Source: Methylocapsa sp. D3K7 (GTDB lineage: Bacteria > Pseudomonadota > Alphaproteobacteria > Rhizobiales > Beijerinckiaceae). From it: a DNA stretch of 64,000 bases. The stretch spans positions 3,764,501-3,828,500 of the forward strand of contig NZ_CP123229.1 of the NCBI RefSeq assembly GCF_029855125.1, given 5' to 3'. Positions 44,881 through 54,174 of this stretch are shown one piece after another (within the stretch, counting starts at the first letter, position 1; each line of letters begins with the position of its first letter). The notes beneath the pieces were generated by a model. That model made no database searches. It was given only the letters and a program-made list of their open reading frames with translations, and was not told the origin of the DNA. The position numbers and the translations under genes were made by a program.

Positions 44881-45449
44881 GACCGGTCTTTCGGCCGGAC
44901 TGGGCTAGCACCGCGCGCGGAGGAGAAGATGATATCAGGCCGAACGAGGTTGCCGGCACCGGCCTTTATCGGTTCGCGCCAACTGGCACAGCCTCGCCGC
45001 ATGCAAACCGCTCATCGAAAGCTCGTTTGAATGCGGCCGCCACCTTGGCGCTTTTAATCACGGTCAAAATCTGGCGCTTGAGGCGGACACGGGAGATACA
45101 GAGAGTTGCAGGCTCCTACAGGAAGCGCGTATTGGCTGCGCTGGTCGCGGCAAAGGTGACCAAACAAAAAATCACGATCTTCTTGAGACTTTTCATGGTC
45201 TGCCCCTCTTATCAGGTTCAAACACTTTCGCTGGAGGGTTACGGTAGCCGGAGACGGCAGGCCCTTGTGTGCGAACCCGCACCTTTCGGTAAGAACACAA
45301 ACCATTCTCGCTGGGTCTGGCCGATCCAGACGGCGGATGCTCCGTTGACAGCTCAGATTTTTTTGATACACGGCTCAGCTTTGGTTCTGCACGTCGGGCG
45401 GGCGTAACGCTTTCATCTCGACAGACGCAGCCACTCGCGGGGCAGCCAA
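44881..45449. other. Gene-poor stretch between the small stress genes and the flagellar cluster
   Basis: Apart from the weak 26-aa candidate at 45116-45196 no gene is supported. A short hairpin (CCGG-TCTTTCGG-CCGG) lies at the beginning, right after the 33-aa ORF. Longer open frames here on both strands look non-coding. Confidence 0.5.
45116..45196 (-). CDS. Possible 26-aa signal-peptide-like ORF
   Basis: A Lys-rich start followed by a hydrophobic run (MKSLKKIVIFCLVTFAATSA) and an early stop, with GAGGGG six bases before the ATG. It may be a real tiny exported peptide or the remnant of a longer secreted gene. Confidence 0.3.
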   Translation of the reverse strand: MKSLKKIVIFCLVTFAATSAANTRFL

Positions 45450-45866
45450 ATGATTCAAGTCTCCACTTGGGTGTTTGTTGCCCTCACAGCGGCGCTCGTC
45501 GTAATGGGGTCCCTCCTCGCCTTCGCTTGGTCCATGGTAAATTCGGCAATCAATAGAATTGTGCTTCTCGAGGTGCGCGTCGAGACGCTTGAAAAGACAC
45601 TCGGCTCCAACCGCTTCGATGATCAATTGGCCCCGATCCTAGGGTGCTCGGCACTGCTTCTGTCCCTGAACGTCGCGGTATCTCCAGGCGGCCATGGGCC
45701 GCAGATACTCAAACATACACCTTCGCCACGCCAATCCACCTTCAGCAGGCCGCCTTCTGTAAGGGGCTTTGGGATGGGGACAGCCTGGGGCAAGGGCTGG
45801 CCGCTAAATCCTCCGTTGAAGGCGAATTCGGATGGGATTGCCGATGGGACCAGTTCATCTTTTTGA
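45450..45866 (+). CDS. Hypothetical membrane/coiled-coil ORF, doubtful 3' part
   Basis: The first 60 residues look real: a membrane helix (WVFVALTAALVVMGSLLAFAW) followed by a coiled-coil-like RIVLLEVRVETLEKTLGS. The remaining residues have no coding character and the frame runs 35 bases into flgB, so a frameshift or decay near residue 60 is likely. No family is recognised. Confidence 0.35.
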   Translation: MIQVSTWVFVALTAALVVMGSLLAFAWSMVNSAINRIVLLEVRVETLEKTLGSNRFDDQLAPILGCSALLLSLNVAVSPGGHGPQILKHTPSPRQSTFSRPPSVRGFGMGTAWGKGWPLNPPLKANSDGIADGTSSSF

Positions 45867-46224
45867 TCTTGCCGCGCAACAGGCGCGCTGGCTGTCCGCG
45901 CGCCAAGTCGCGGTGGCGGAAAATATTGCCAACGCCAATACGCCCGGCTACAGGGCTGCCGATGTGCCGCCCTTTGAAACAGTGTTCAACGACACGAATT
46001 TGACGATGGCCGCCACCGACGCGGCGCATATCGGCGCCGATCCGGCCTCTCCCGATCTGGTGCCGGTCAGGGAAGGGCCGGCTTGGGAAATTTCCCATTC
46101 CGGCAATTCCGTCAGTCTTGACCAAGAGCTGTTGAAATCCGGCGAGGTGACGTCAAAAGCTTCGCTGAACAATGCCGTTGTGAAGGCTTTCAATCAAATG
46201 CTCATGACGAGCCTCAAGGGATAG
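45832..46224 (+). CDS. flgB: Flagellar basal body rod protein FlgB
   Basis: Proximal rod protein (130 aa). The diagnostic N-terminal rod motif is ARQVAVAENIANANTPGYRAADV near residue 24, and a C-terminal helix region NAVVKAFNQMLMTSLKG closes it. Starts at 45832 or 45844 are both possible; GAAGG lies nine bases before the first. It is the first gene of the run flgB-flgC-fliE-flgG-flgA-flgI, an order typical of rhizobial flagellar clusters, with the next gene only three bases behind. Confidence 0.93.
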   Translation: MGLPMGPVHLFDLAAQQARWLSARQVAVAENIANANTPGYRAADVPPFETVFNDTNLTMAATDAAHIGADPASPDLVPVREGPAWEISHSGNSVSLDQELLKSGEVTSKASLNNAVVKAFNQMLMTSLKG

Positions 46225-46227
46225 ACC

Positions 46228-46650
46228 ATGATCGATCCCATCGACGCGGCGATCAAGATTGCCGGTTCGGGTCTTGAAACGCAGTCCGCCAGACTGCGAA
46301 TCGTCGCCGAAAATCTGGCGAATGCGCAATCCACGGGTCCGGCGCCTGGCGCTGATCCTTACGCGCGAAAAACCGTTACCTTCGAGAGCGAACTCGATCA
46401 AGCGACGGGCGCCAATCTCGTGCGGATCAAAAGGGTTGGAGTCGATCGCACGCCTTTCCGGATCGAACATGACCCTGGCAGCCCGGCCGCAGATTCCAAC
46501 GGTTTCGTCAAACTTCCGAATGTCGAGCTGCTCGTGGAAATGGCCGACTTGCGCGAGGCGAACCGCTCCTATGAAGCCAATCTCCAAGTCATCAAGCAGT
46601 CCAACAGCCTCTCTTCCATGACAATCGACCTTTTGAGGAATTCTTCATGA
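46228..46650 (+). CDS. flgC: Flagellar basal body rod protein FlgC
   Basis: Rod protein (140 aa), with [25 protein letters not shown] at residues 8-32 and the C-terminal [22 protein letters not shown], both of the FlgC/FlgG helical ends that pack in the rod. Its stop overlaps the fliE start by four bases (ATGA), giving coupled translation. Confidence 0.95.
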   Translation: MIDPIDAAIKIAGSGLETQSARLRIVAENLANAQSTGPAPGADPYARKTVTFESELDQATGANLVRIKRVGVDRTPFRIEHDPGSPAADSNGFVKLPNVELLVEMADLREANRSYEANLQVIKQSNSLSSMTIDLLRNSS

Positions 46651-46958
46651 TCCCTGCGCTTTCTCTTGCAAGTTCTTTGTTTGGAACCTCGGCGGTGGCG
46701 CAAGCCCTGCCGGCCGCGCAACAAACAGCAGCTGCCGCCGCGGGTTCCGATTTCGGTCAGGTCTTCGCGCAAGTCGGCGAAGCCATCAATACGCTCAAAA
46801 CTGGAGAGTCGGCCGCGATCTCGGGTCTGCAAGGCCAGACATCGGTCCAACATGTCGTCGAGTCGGTGATGAGCGCCGAGCGCTCGCTGCAAACCGCGAT
46901 CGCCATCCGCGATAAAATCGTCTCTGCTTATCAGACCATCAGCCAAATGGCGATATGA
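46647..46958 (+). CDS. fliE: Flagellar hook-basal body complex protein FliE
   Basis: MS-ring to rod adaptor (103 aa). The C-terminal [31 protein letters not shown] (residues about 69-99) is the FliE signature. The first 35 residues are Ala-rich and variable, as usual. Its start is coupled to flgC and flgG follows after nine bases. Confidence 0.93.
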   Translation: MIPALSLASSLFGTSAVAQALPAAQQTAAAAAGSDFGQVFAQVGEAINTLKTGESAAISGLQGQTSVQHVVESVMSAERSLQTAIAIRDKIVSAYQTISQMAI

Positions 46959-46967
46959 GGTAATATC

Positions 46968-47756
46968 ATGCGGGCTTTATCGATTGCCGCGACCGGAATG
47001 GCCGCGCAGGACTTGAATGTTCAAGTCATCGCCAACAACATCGCCAATATAAATACGACGGCGTTTAAACGCGCGCGCGCCGAGTTCACGGACCTGATCT
47101 ACCAAGCCGAGCGGTTGCAGGGCGTCTCGAGCCGGGGCCAAAACAATACGATTCCAGAAGGAGCGCAGCTTGGTCTTGGCGTGCGCACGGCTGCGATTCG
47201 CAATCTTCACATTCAAGGCGCGCTTGCCAATACCGGGAACCAGCTCGATCTTGCATTGACGGGTCGCGGCTGGTTTCAGGTCACGGGCTCCGACGGCGGA
47301 ACTCTCTACACAAGGGCGGGTGCATTCAACACGAATGCGAACGGCCAGATCGTGACGACCGACGGTTATGTTGTCAGTCCCGCGATGACGGTTCCCAGCA
47401 ACGCGGTGAATGTCACCATCAACCAGTCAGGTCAAGTCTCGGCGACCATCCCCAATCAAACGGCCCAACAACAGATCGGCCAGCTGACCTTGGCAACTTT
47501 TGCCAATGATGCCGGCCTTTTGCCGCTTGGCGGCAACCTCTATCAGCAAACCGACGCTTCCGGAACGCCGGTCACAGGACTTCCGGGTGATCCTGGCTTC
47601 GCCTTGATCAGTCAAGGTTACCTTGAAAGCTCGAACGTCGATCCCGTGAAGGAGATTACCGATCTGATCTCGGCGCAACGCGCTTATGAGATGAACTCGA
47701 AAGTCATCCAAGCGGCGTCCGACATGGCGAGCACGGTCTCGAAGAATCTGGGGTAA
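46968..47756 (+). CDS. flgG: Flagellar distal rod protein FlgG
   Basis: Distal rod protein (262 aa) of the usual length. The N-terminus is [35 protein letters not shown], the D1 region includes [23 protein letters not shown], and the C-terminus [21 protein letters not shown] is typical. It lies five bases before flgA in the operon. Confidence 0.95.
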   Translation: MRALSIAATGMAAQDLNVQVIANNIANINTTAFKRARAEFTDLIYQAERLQGVSSRGQNNTIPEGAQLGLGVRTAAIRNLHIQGALANTGNQLDLALTGRGWFQVTGSDGGTLYTRAGAFNTNANGQIVTTDGYVVSPAMTVPSNAVNVTINQSGQVSATIPNQTAQQQIGQLTLATFANDAGLLPLGGNLYQQTDASGTPVTGLPGDPGFALISQGYLESSNVDPVKEITDLISAQRAYEMNSKVIQAASDMASTVSKNLG

Positions 47757-47761
47757 CGCTG

Positions 47762-48259
47762 ATGCGCGGCAGGCGATTTTTCAGAAACATCGCGGCGTTT
47801 TTTGGCGTGTCCGGACCGTTGTGGCTTGGTGTTGTGGCTTGGCAGGGCCCGGTTTTCGCCGCCGAATCCAATATTTTGCCTGTGCCTATAACCATCATTT
47901 ATCCGGGCGAGGTTATCAAGGACGGCAGCCTGATTGACCGCGATTTTTCCACCGATTCTCCAAGCAGCAAATTTCCCGCAGTTGAGAGCCGTGCGGCGAT
48001 TGTTGGCAAAGTTGCGCGGCGCACATTGTTGCCTGGATCGCCGATTCCCCTGAACGCGGTCGCAGATCCAAAGGCGATCGCCAATGGCGCGAAGGTCCGG
48101 ATTTTCTTTGAAGACGGAGGGCTCGCGATCACCGCCTATGGGACCGCCCTGCAGGCGGGGAGCGTTGGGGAAATCATCTTGGTCCGCAACCTTGGCAGCG
48201 GGATCACGGTTTCGGGAGCCGTGCAGGCTGACGGATCGATCCGCGTGGGTGGCAGCTGA
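47762..48259 (+). CDS. flgA: P-ring assembly chaperone FlgA
   Basis: Periplasmic chaperone (165 aa) for FlgI. A signal peptide ends near residue 33 (GPVFAAES). The SAF domain includes GKVARRTLLPGSPIPLNAV around 78-97 and the C-terminal beta-clip GEIILVRNLGSGITVSGAV. This is the short alphaproteobacterial form. Its last base is the first base of flgI (TGATG overlap). Confidence 0.9.
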   Translation: MRGRRFFRNIAAFFGVSGPLWLGVVAWQGPVFAAESNILPVPITIIYPGEVIKDGSLIDRDFSTDSPSSKFPAVESRAAIVGKVARRTLLPGSPIPLNAVADPKAIANGAKVRIFFEDGGLAITAYGTALQAGSVGEIILVRNLGSGITVSGAVQADGSIRVGGS

Positions 48260-49395
48260 TGCTGCAACCGCGCCTGACTTGGCAGTTCTGCATCACATTT
48301 CTGCTTTGCATGGTTGTCTTGACGAGCTTTCCGGCCGCCGCCTCTGTGCGAATTAAGGACATCACGACCATTCAGGGCGTTCGCGAAAATCAAATCGTTG
48401 GATATGGGCTTGTTGTCGGTTTGCAAGGGACCGGCGATACGCTCGCCAATTCCGTTTTCACTGCGCAATCCCTGCAATCCATGCTCGACCGGATGGGAGT
48501 CAATATCCGAAGCATTGGCCGCGGCAATGTTTTGCGAACCCGAAACGTCGCCGCCGTTCTGGTCACCGCCGACTTACCGGCGTTCATCCAGCCAGGATCG
48601 CGTGTCGATGTCACGGTATCCTCGCTTGGCGATGCGACCTCGCTGCTCGGCGGAACCTTGGTTCTCACCGCGCTTACCGGTGTCGACGGGCAGACCTACG
48701 CGATTGCCCAAGGGCAGGTTGCCGTCGCGGGATTTTCCGTTGCTGGGCAGGCAGAGACGATTACCCAGAACGTCGCGACGGCGGGTCGTATTCCAAATGG
48801 CGCCGTGATGGAGCGGGAAGTCCCTGGGCAATTGCATGACGTTGGGCCGCTCGTCATGATCCTGAGAAACCCTGATTTTGCTACGTCCGTGCGTATCGCC
48901 GATGCGATCAACGCTTATTCTGGACGCCATTTTGGCATGCGTCTGGCGCATGAGGAGGATCAGCGGTCTGTCCTTTTGACGAGGCCGCCGCGGATCGGAA
49001 CAACCCGCTTCATTGCCGAATTGGGTGAGCTTCTTGTAGAGGCGGACACACCAGCGAGGGTCGTCATGGACTCGCGGAGCGGCACCGTCGTCATCGGCCA
49101 GGACGTGCAGATTTCCACCGTCGCCGTGACACAGGGAAATCTCACCGTGCAGATCAGCGAGATGCCGCAAGTTTCGCAACCCAACCCATTTGCCAGGGGT
49201 AGGACCGTGGTCACGCCGAACACAGAGATTGACGCGACTCAGCAAGGAGGCCCGATTTCGATCGTCCGAGGTCCAAGCCTTAGCACCTTGGTCAATGGGT
49301 TGAATAAAATCGGATTGACGCCGTCCGGGATCATCGCGATCCTCCAAGCGATCAAAACAGCGGGTGCGTTGCACGCCGATCTTGTTGTCCAATGA
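48259..49395 (+). CDS. flgI: Flagellar P-ring protein FlgI
   Basis: Peptidoglycan ring protein (378 aa) with a signal peptide ending near residue 30 (FPAAAS). Diagnostic blocks are RIKDITTIQGVRENQIVGYGLVVGLQGTGDTL, GSRVDVTVSSLGDATSLLGGTLVLTAL, and the C-terminal LVNGLNKIGLTPSGIIAILQAIKTAGALHADL. Overlap with flgA gives coupling. After it there is a gap of about 290 bases before motE, the first break in the cluster. Confidence 0.96.
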   Translation: MLQPRLTWQFCITFLLCMVVLTSFPAAASVRIKDITTIQGVRENQIVGYGLVVGLQGTGDTLANSVFTAQSLQSMLDRMGVNIRSIGRGNVLRTRNVAAVLVTADLPAFIQPGSRVDVTVSSLGDATSLLGGTLVLTALTGVDGQTYAIAQGQVAVAGFSVAGQAETITQNVATAGRIPNGAVMEREVPGQLHDVGPLVMILRNPDFATSVRIADAINAYSGRHFGMRLAHEEDQRSVLLTRPPRIGTTRFIAELGELLVEADTPARVVMDSRSGTVVIGQDVQISTVAVTQGNLTVQISEMPQVSQPNPFARGRTVVTPNTEIDATQQGGPISIVRGPSLSTLVNGLNKIGLTPSGIIAILQAIKTAGALHADLVVQ

Positions 49396-49681
49396 TCCGT
49401 CGGCGAGGCGGCAGCCTTACACAAGCTAGTTCGGTCATTCTCGGTTTGCCGCATCGGAGCGGGCTCCAGAAAGAGCAGTGGGGCTTATGAAACGGTCCAT
49501 GCAAATTCACAGGCCGCGAAACATTTCCGGTGTCATCAATTGGCGTGACGATCGGCGAGCGAGCGTCCTACAAGTGATTTAATTCGATTTGGACTGAATG
49601 GTTCACAATTCGCATCCGGGCAGATCACCGCCGTGATACGCGGCAAAGCGGCCGATGCTTACCACATGGGATACTGTCGCC

Positions 49682-50218
49682 ATGACCCGCTCTTTGCTTT
49701 TGATGCGTTCAGCCGGCATTGCTTTTACAGTTGGCGTTGCCTGCATACCCATTTCTGGAGGCTGCGTCGAACAAAAGAAAGCCGATGCGGCGAAGACGAT
49801 GGAACCAGCCGCTGCACCCATCGAGGCGAAGCAATTTTGCCTCAACAATCAAGCGATCGCCGGCGACGCAAGGATAGCATGGCAAACGTCGAAACTTGTC
49901 GATTTGGAGGCGCAAATCAAGCAGCGCCTCACGGAGTTGGAGGCGAGGAAAACACAGCTCGTCGAATGGCTAAAGAAGCACGACGAAGCGATGAAAAAAG
50001 CCACCGATGACGTGATCGCTATCTATTCCCATATGAAACCAGATGCCGCCGCCTTGCAGCTTGCGGTCATGGACGACGCGATCGCCGCCGCCGTCATCGC
50101 GAAACTGCCGCCTCGGGTCGCGGGTACGATTCTCAATGAGATGGAGCCAAGTCGCGCCGCGCAATTGGCGCATGGCATGCTTGCGCCGGAAAACGCGCCG
50201 CAAGGAAAAAGATCCTAA
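49682..50218 (+). CDS. motE: Flagellar motility protein MotE-like (MgtE-N domain)
   Basis: Exported, coiled-coil protein (178 aa). A signal or lipobox-like start (IPISGGC near residue 28) is followed by a helical segment LVDLEAQIKQRLTELEARKTQLVEWL. The C-terminal third (IYSHMKPDAAALQLAVMDDAIAAAVIAKL and ILNEMEPSRAAQLA) is the MgtE intracellular-N-like fold of MotE, which in rhizobia is a periplasmic chaperone for MotC. The position between flgI and flgH is the same as in Sinorhizobium. Start 49682 or 49655 is unclear; no good ribosome site exists at either. The next gene begins one base behind. Confidence 0.85.
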   Translation: MTRSLLLMRSAGIAFTVGVACIPISGGCVEQKKADAAKTMEPAAAPIEAKQFCLNNQAIAGDARIAWQTSKLVDLEAQIKQRLTELEARKTQLVEWLKKHDEAMKKATDDVIAIYSHMKPDAAALQLAVMDDAIAAAVIAKLPPRVAGTILNEMEPSRAAQLAHGMLAPENAPQGKRS

Positions 50219-50219
50219 T

Positions 50220-50927
50220 ATGCGGGTATTGGCTCCTCTCACCTTTGCCATTCTCTCAGTAGCAGGATGCGCCGGCGACGTCAGAGAGATTGGCAGAGAG
50301 CCCTTCATGAGTCCCGTCGGCACGGGGCTCATCACAGATGTGCAGCCTTCCGCAAGCGCTCTCTTCCTCCCCTCGCCCAGGGCCAACAGCGGTTCGTCGA
50401 TATGGAACGGCGGCCGCGCCGATATATTTAGCGACCCTAGAGCCGCCAAAATCGGCGACGTCGTAACCGTACATATTGCGATCAACGACAGCGCGACCTT
50501 TGGCAATGCGACGGATCGTTCTCTTTCCGCGCAAGTTGACACGGGATTTGATTTCAAACTCGGGGTCAACAACAACACGTCCGAACTCAAGCCAGAATTC
50601 GAGTCGAGCGCGAAGTCTGTCACCCAGGGTCAAGGCTCGATTGATCGCGCCGAGAAGATTCAGTTAGCGATAGCCGCCGTTGTGACGGATGTCCTTCCCA
50701 ATGGGAATTTGATCGTCAGCGGCTCGCAAGAAGTACGCGTAAACTTTGAATTGCGCTTGTTGAATGTTGCGGGAATCGTGCGCCCGCAAGATATCTCTAA
50801 GGAAAATACGATTTCATACGACAAAATCGCAGAGGCGCGGATTTCCTACGGTGGCCGGGGCCGGATCATGGAAGTTCAGCAGCCGGCCCTTTTGCAGCAG
50901 ATTTACGATCGCTTGAAGCCGCTTTGA
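50220..50927 (+). CDS. flgH: Flagellar L-ring protein FlgH
   Basis: Outer-membrane lipoprotein ring subunit (235 aa). The lipobox LSVAGC gives a lipidated Cys at residue 17. Blocks SSIWNGGRADIFSDPRAAKIGDVVTVHIAINDSA and NGNLIVSGSQEVRVNFELR match FlgH. The C-terminus GRGRIMEVQQPALLQQIYDRLKPL is standard. It starts one base behind motE. Confidence 0.95.
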   Translation: MRVLAPLTFAILSVAGCAGDVREIGREPFMSPVGTGLITDVQPSASALFLPSPRANSGSSIWNGGRADIFSDPRAAKIGDVVTVHIAINDSATFGNATDRSLSAQVDTGFDFKLGVNNNTSELKPEFESSAKSVTQGQGSIDRAEKIQLAIAAVVTDVLPNGNLIVSGSQEVRVNFELRLLNVAGIVRPQDISKENTISYDKIAEARISYGGRGRIMEVQQPALLQQIYDRLKPL

Positions 50928-50947
50928 AGGGGGTGGATGGCGTGATA

Positions 50948-51445
50948 ATGAGCGACGAGGAAGAGCGGCCAGCAATGCCGGCGCCCGCGGTCCAGCCGCC
51001 CCTTGTCTGGGCCGCCGTGCTGGCGGGGTTAACCCTGGGCGCAGCAGCGGCGGGGACATGTCTCGGCCTTCTGCTGGGCGCCGCGTCGGCCAAGCCGCCG
51101 CCGGCCGCGGCCGGGCCCGCGGGCAAGGCCAGCGACATGAAATATGGGAATGAAACATTCGTCCGGGAACTGCCCCCGATCATCGCCAATCTGGCCGAGC
51201 CCAGCGATAGCTGGGTCAGAGTGCAAGCCTCGATTGTGTTCGATATGAAGGCTGTCCCGAAGCCAGATCTGCTTGCCGCCGAGATTGCCGAGGACTTACT
51301 TGGTTTCATGCGGACCTTATCCTTGGCACAGATTGGCGGCGCCAGCGGTTTGCAGCATTTGCGGGAAGATTTAAACGAACGCGCCTCCACGCGCTCTGGG
51401 GGATTGGTGCGAGAACTCATCGTTCAAACCTTGGTGGTTCAATGA
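50948..51445 (+). CDS. fliL: Flagellar basal body-associated protein FliL
   Basis: Inner-membrane protein (165 aa) next to the stator. A transmembrane helix lies at about residues 18-42 (LVWAAVLAGLTLGAAAAGTCLGLLLG), and the periplasmic domain has VQASIVFDMKAV, EDLLGFMRTLSL and VRELIVQTLVVQ at the end. The start is unclear: TTG 50924, GTG 50942 or ATG 50948. Its stop overlaps the fliP start by four bases. Confidence 0.88.
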   Translation: MSDEEERPAMPAPAVQPPLVWAAVLAGLTLGAAAAGTCLGLLLGAASAKPPPAAAGPAGKASDMKYGNETFVRELPPIIANLAEPSDSWVRVQASIVFDMKAVPKPDLLAAEIAEDLLGFMRTLSLAQIGGASGLQHLREDLNERASTRSGGLVRELIVQTLVVQ

Positions 51446-52176
51446 AAAAGACGTTCCTCGCGGCGGCTCTGCTGATCGTTTCCGCGATGGCCGCCAAGGC
51501 GCAAGTCCCGGACCTAAATTCTCTCATCCCGCAAGGAAGCGGGACGGTCAGCAGCCGGATCATTCAAATTGTCGCCTTATTGACGGTGCTCTCGGTCGCG
51601 CCTGGTTTGCTTGTCATGGTGACAAGCTTTACGCGCTTCGCGGTGGCCCTGTCGTTTCTGCGGTCTGGACTAGGTTTGCAAAGCACGCCCGCAAATTTGA
51701 TTCTTATAAGTTTATCTTTGTTCATGACGTTTTATGTCATGGCGCCGACATTCGAGCGCGCCTGGGATGATGGGGTCAAGCCGCTGATGAACAACAGCAT
51801 GCCGGAGGAGGAAGCTTTTGGCAAAATTACTGAGCCCTTCCGGGAATTCATGATGTCGCAGGTGCGCGAGAAGGATCTCAAACTTTTTGAGGATTTGGCG
51901 CGTGACAATTTCAAAACGAAGGATCAGGCGAAAGGTGAGATCAGGGTGCTGATTCCAGCTTTCATGATTTCGGAATTGCGCCGCGGCTTTGAAATGGGGT
52001 TTCTGATCGCCCTGCCGTTTCTGGTCATCGATATGATCGTGTCCACGCTGACGATGTCGATGGGAATGATGATGCTGCCGCCATCGGTCATCGCGCTTCC
52101 AATTAAAATTTTATTCTTTATCCTCATCGATGGTTGGAATTTGCTCATTGGCAGTTTGGTAAGGTCTTACGCCTAA
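51442..52176 (+). CDS. fliP: Flagellar type III export protein FliP
   Basis: Polytopic export-gate protein (244 aa) with a cleaved signal (to about residue 20). Family blocks are VALSFLRSGLGLQSTPANLILISLSLFMTFYVMAP, LIPAFMISELRRGFEMGFLIALPFLVIDMIV, and PPSVIALPIKILFFILIDGWNLL. FliQ, FliR, FlhA and FlhB are not in the window. It is the last gene of this transcript before the flagellin. Confidence 0.96.
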   Translation: MKKTFLAAALLIVSAMAAKAQVPDLNSLIPQGSGTVSSRIIQIVALLTVLSVAPGLLVMVTSFTRFAVALSFLRSGLGLQSTPANLILISLSLFMTFYVMAPTFERAWDDGVKPLMNNSMPEEEAFGKITEPFREFMMSQVREKDLKLFEDLARDNFKTKDQAKGEIRVLIPAFMISELRRGFEMGFLIALPFLVIDMIVSTLTMSMGMMMLPPSVIALPIKILFFILIDGWNLLIGSLVRSYA

Positions 52177-52295
52177 CCAAATATCTGTAACCGCGGGTGC
52201 TCGCGTTAAACATTGCGCAATCATCCTTTGATATCACGAACACATGGCGGATTGGATCGGTTATAAGAATCCAAAGGCATTATGCCGCTCTGCCG

Positions 52296-52314
52296 TACCG
52301 GCGAAAATCCGGTA
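52296..52314 (+). other. Hairpin in the flagellin 5' leader
   Basis: A perfect six-base stem TACCGG/CCGGTA with a loop of seven bases (CGAAAAT), placed 36 bases before the flagellin ATG. Flagellin leaders of alphaproteobacteria can be targets of FlbT, so this is a candidate site. Confidence 0.5.
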
Positions 52315-52350
52315 TGTCCCCGCAGCATCAAACAATTTTAGGGACATACA

Positions 52351-53229
52351 ATGTCGAGCCTACTGACCAATACATCCGCGATGACCGCGCTTGCGTCCCT
52401 TACGCAAACGCAGATGAATTTGCAAAATACCGAGAATCAAGTATCGACCGGTCTGCGCATCAACACCGCTGCCGATAACGCCTCTTATTGGTCGATTGCG
52501 ACCAAGATGAAATCGAATGTTGGCGCCCTCGGTGCGGTAAACGACGCGCTCAGCGAAAGTCAATCGATGGTGTCAACCATGACATCGGCGTTGAACAAAT
52601 CGATTGAGGTAATTGACAAGATCAAGAACGATCTCGTGACAGCCTCGCAGCCCGGCGCCGATTTGAATGCTATTCAAACCGACATCGCCAAGCAACAGGC
52701 GTCATTGATCAGTATTGGCGGTTCATCTACATTTAACGGCCAGAACTTTCTGGAAACCTCTGGCAGCACAGTGAACCTTGTTGCCTCTTATGATTCGACG
52801 AACGGCGTCAGCTTTCTGAGCGTTGATACAACACAGACGGCGCTGTTCGATGCGACAACCGGCGCGACCAGCGGCATTTTGGGAATAAGCGGAGCGGCCT
52901 ACACGGCGGCCTCGATCCTCACATTGAATATTACGGCGGCGACCGCCGGTGACCTGGCCAATATGCTCACCGACGTCGAGACCGCGATCGGGAGCATCAC
53001 AACCGCATCGAGCATTCTTGGCTCGACGACGACCAATCTCACGACTCAGCAGGGATATGTTTCCAACCTGAGTGATTCGCTGACCACGGGCGTCGGTTCG
53101 CTCGTCGATGCCGACATGAATGAAGCCGCGACCAAGCTCGCTGCCTTGCAAGTCCAGCAGCAGTTGGGCATTCAGGCGCTGAGCATATCGAACTCCAACA
53201 CGCAGCTGATCCTGAAGTTGTTTGGATAA
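52351..53229 (+). CDS. Flagellin
   Basis: Short filament protein (292 aa). The N-terminal D0/D1 region is MSSLLTNTSAMTALASLTQTQ..., with QVSTGLRINTAADNASYWSIATKM near residue 31, and the C-terminal helix ends ALSISNSNTQLILKLFG. The central domain is reduced to a small Thr/Ala-rich part, as in many Rhizobiales flagellins. A strong terminator follows. The gene lies between fliP and the small 92-aa gene; no flaF or flbT is nearby. Confidence 0.96.
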   Translation: MSSLLTNTSAMTALASLTQTQMNLQNTENQVSTGLRINTAADNASYWSIATKMKSNVGALGAVNDALSESQSMVSTMTSALNKSIEVIDKIKNDLVTASQPGADLNAIQTDIAKQQASLISIGGSSTFNGQNFLETSGSTVNLVASYDSTNGVSFLSVDTTQTALFDATTGATSGILGISGAAYTAASILTLNITAATAGDLANMLTDVETAIGSITTASSILGSTTTNLTTQQGYVSNLSDSLTTGVGSLVDADMNEAATKLAALQVQQQLGIQALSISNSNTQLILKLFG

Positions 53230-53241
53230 CGCCGCGCATCG

Positions 53242-53275
53242 GAGGCCGCGTTAAAGGAAAATCGCGGCCTCTCTT
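53242..53275 (+). terminator. Rho-independent terminator after the flagellin gene
   Basis: Stem GAGGCCGCG/CGCGGCCTC with a 12-base loop, then TCTTT. The arms are perfect. Confidence 0.88.
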
Positions 53276-53745
53276 TGTATTTCGCGGGATGCCACCAGGA
53301 ATTATCGTGCCGAAATTCTCCTGGCAAAGGTCACGTCAGAACGCTTGATCTCGAAGGGGGTGCTCTCGCTGCGGAACCCAGCAGCGATGTTCAGCTGCGT
53401 CTCATTGCGCACCTAGGATGAAATCGTGGCGCTGCCGGACCGCACCCGCCTTATTTCGTAACCTTAATGGCTTATCAGGCGTTTTGTGGTGATTGGCAGG
53501 TTCATAAGGGAGATAGATTTTTTGCTATTGTTGAAGACTGGTATTCGCAGGTCTATCGATTTTGGAATATGTCACGCCTTCAAGGGCAGCCTAAGCGGAA
53601 GCCGATTTCTGGATCGCTTTTGGTTCCTCGGGTCATGCATTGCCTTCGAAACAGACGGCTGGCGGCAAACCGGCGTTGTTATAAGCCAGATAAGCCAATG
53701 GACAATCCTGCGGGGAGCCTCTTGAATCACACATGGAGCAGAACG
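53276..53745. other. Intergenic stretch between flagellin and the 92-aa gene
   Basis: No reading frame here has coding character, although open frames run through it. An imperfect hairpin built on CCAGGAATT/AATTCTCCTGG lies at about 53295. Nothing else was recognised. Confidence 0.5.
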
Positions 53746-54024
53746 ATGACATTGAGCCGTATTGCCCTCCTTGCTGTTGCTATTGTAGCGCAAGTGCCGG
53801 GAGTTGGCCCAGCCTTTGCCAACGCCGACGATGCCGCCTGGATCAAGAAATGCGTAGACGACAACCAAGATGAGAACCAAACCGCGACCGTCGTCGCAGC
53901 CTATTGCGCCTGCATGAACAATAAGATGTCAGGCTCGGAGACGCAGTCGATCAGCGACTGGGAAAAGTCGCATCAAAGCGAGCAGGAGACTTGTTCCAAG
54001 GAGGCGGGATGGGAGAGCGAATGA
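53746..54024 (+). CDS. Exported Cys-containing hypothetical protein (92 aa)
   Basis: A signal peptide (LLAVAIVAQVPGVGPAFA, cleaved before NADD) leads to a short mature protein with four Cys: WIKKCVDDN, AAYCACMNNKMSG and QETCSKEAG. This pattern can form two disulfides in the periplasm. No family is recognised. ATG 53746 has GGAG seven bases before it; the 90 codons of open frame upstream are not convincing. A terminator follows, so it is a separate unit inserted into the flagellar cluster. Confidence 0.75.
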   Translation: MTLSRIALLAVAIVAQVPGVGPAFANADDAAWIKKCVDDNQDENQTATVVAAYCACMNNKMSGSETQSISDWEKSHQSEQETCSKEAGWESE

Positions 54025-54073
54025 TGAAACTGAGCTGCGGGTGATTGCAGCGAGCGAGATGCCGTGACGTTGA

Positions 54074-54106
54074 GACCGGGCTTCCTTCGGAAGCGCGGTC
54101 ATTTTT
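54074..54106 (+). terminator. Terminator after the 92-aa gene
   Basis: Stem GACCG-G-GCTTCC with GGAAGC-G-CGGTC around a TTC loop and one G-G mismatch, followed by ATTTTTG. It ends the unit before fliF. Confidence 0.75.
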
Positions 54107-54174
54107 GCAATGTCCAGGCAAGCTTTCCGGCTCAGATTGCGCATCACACATGATGGGGTCGATCGAGGCGGCGG

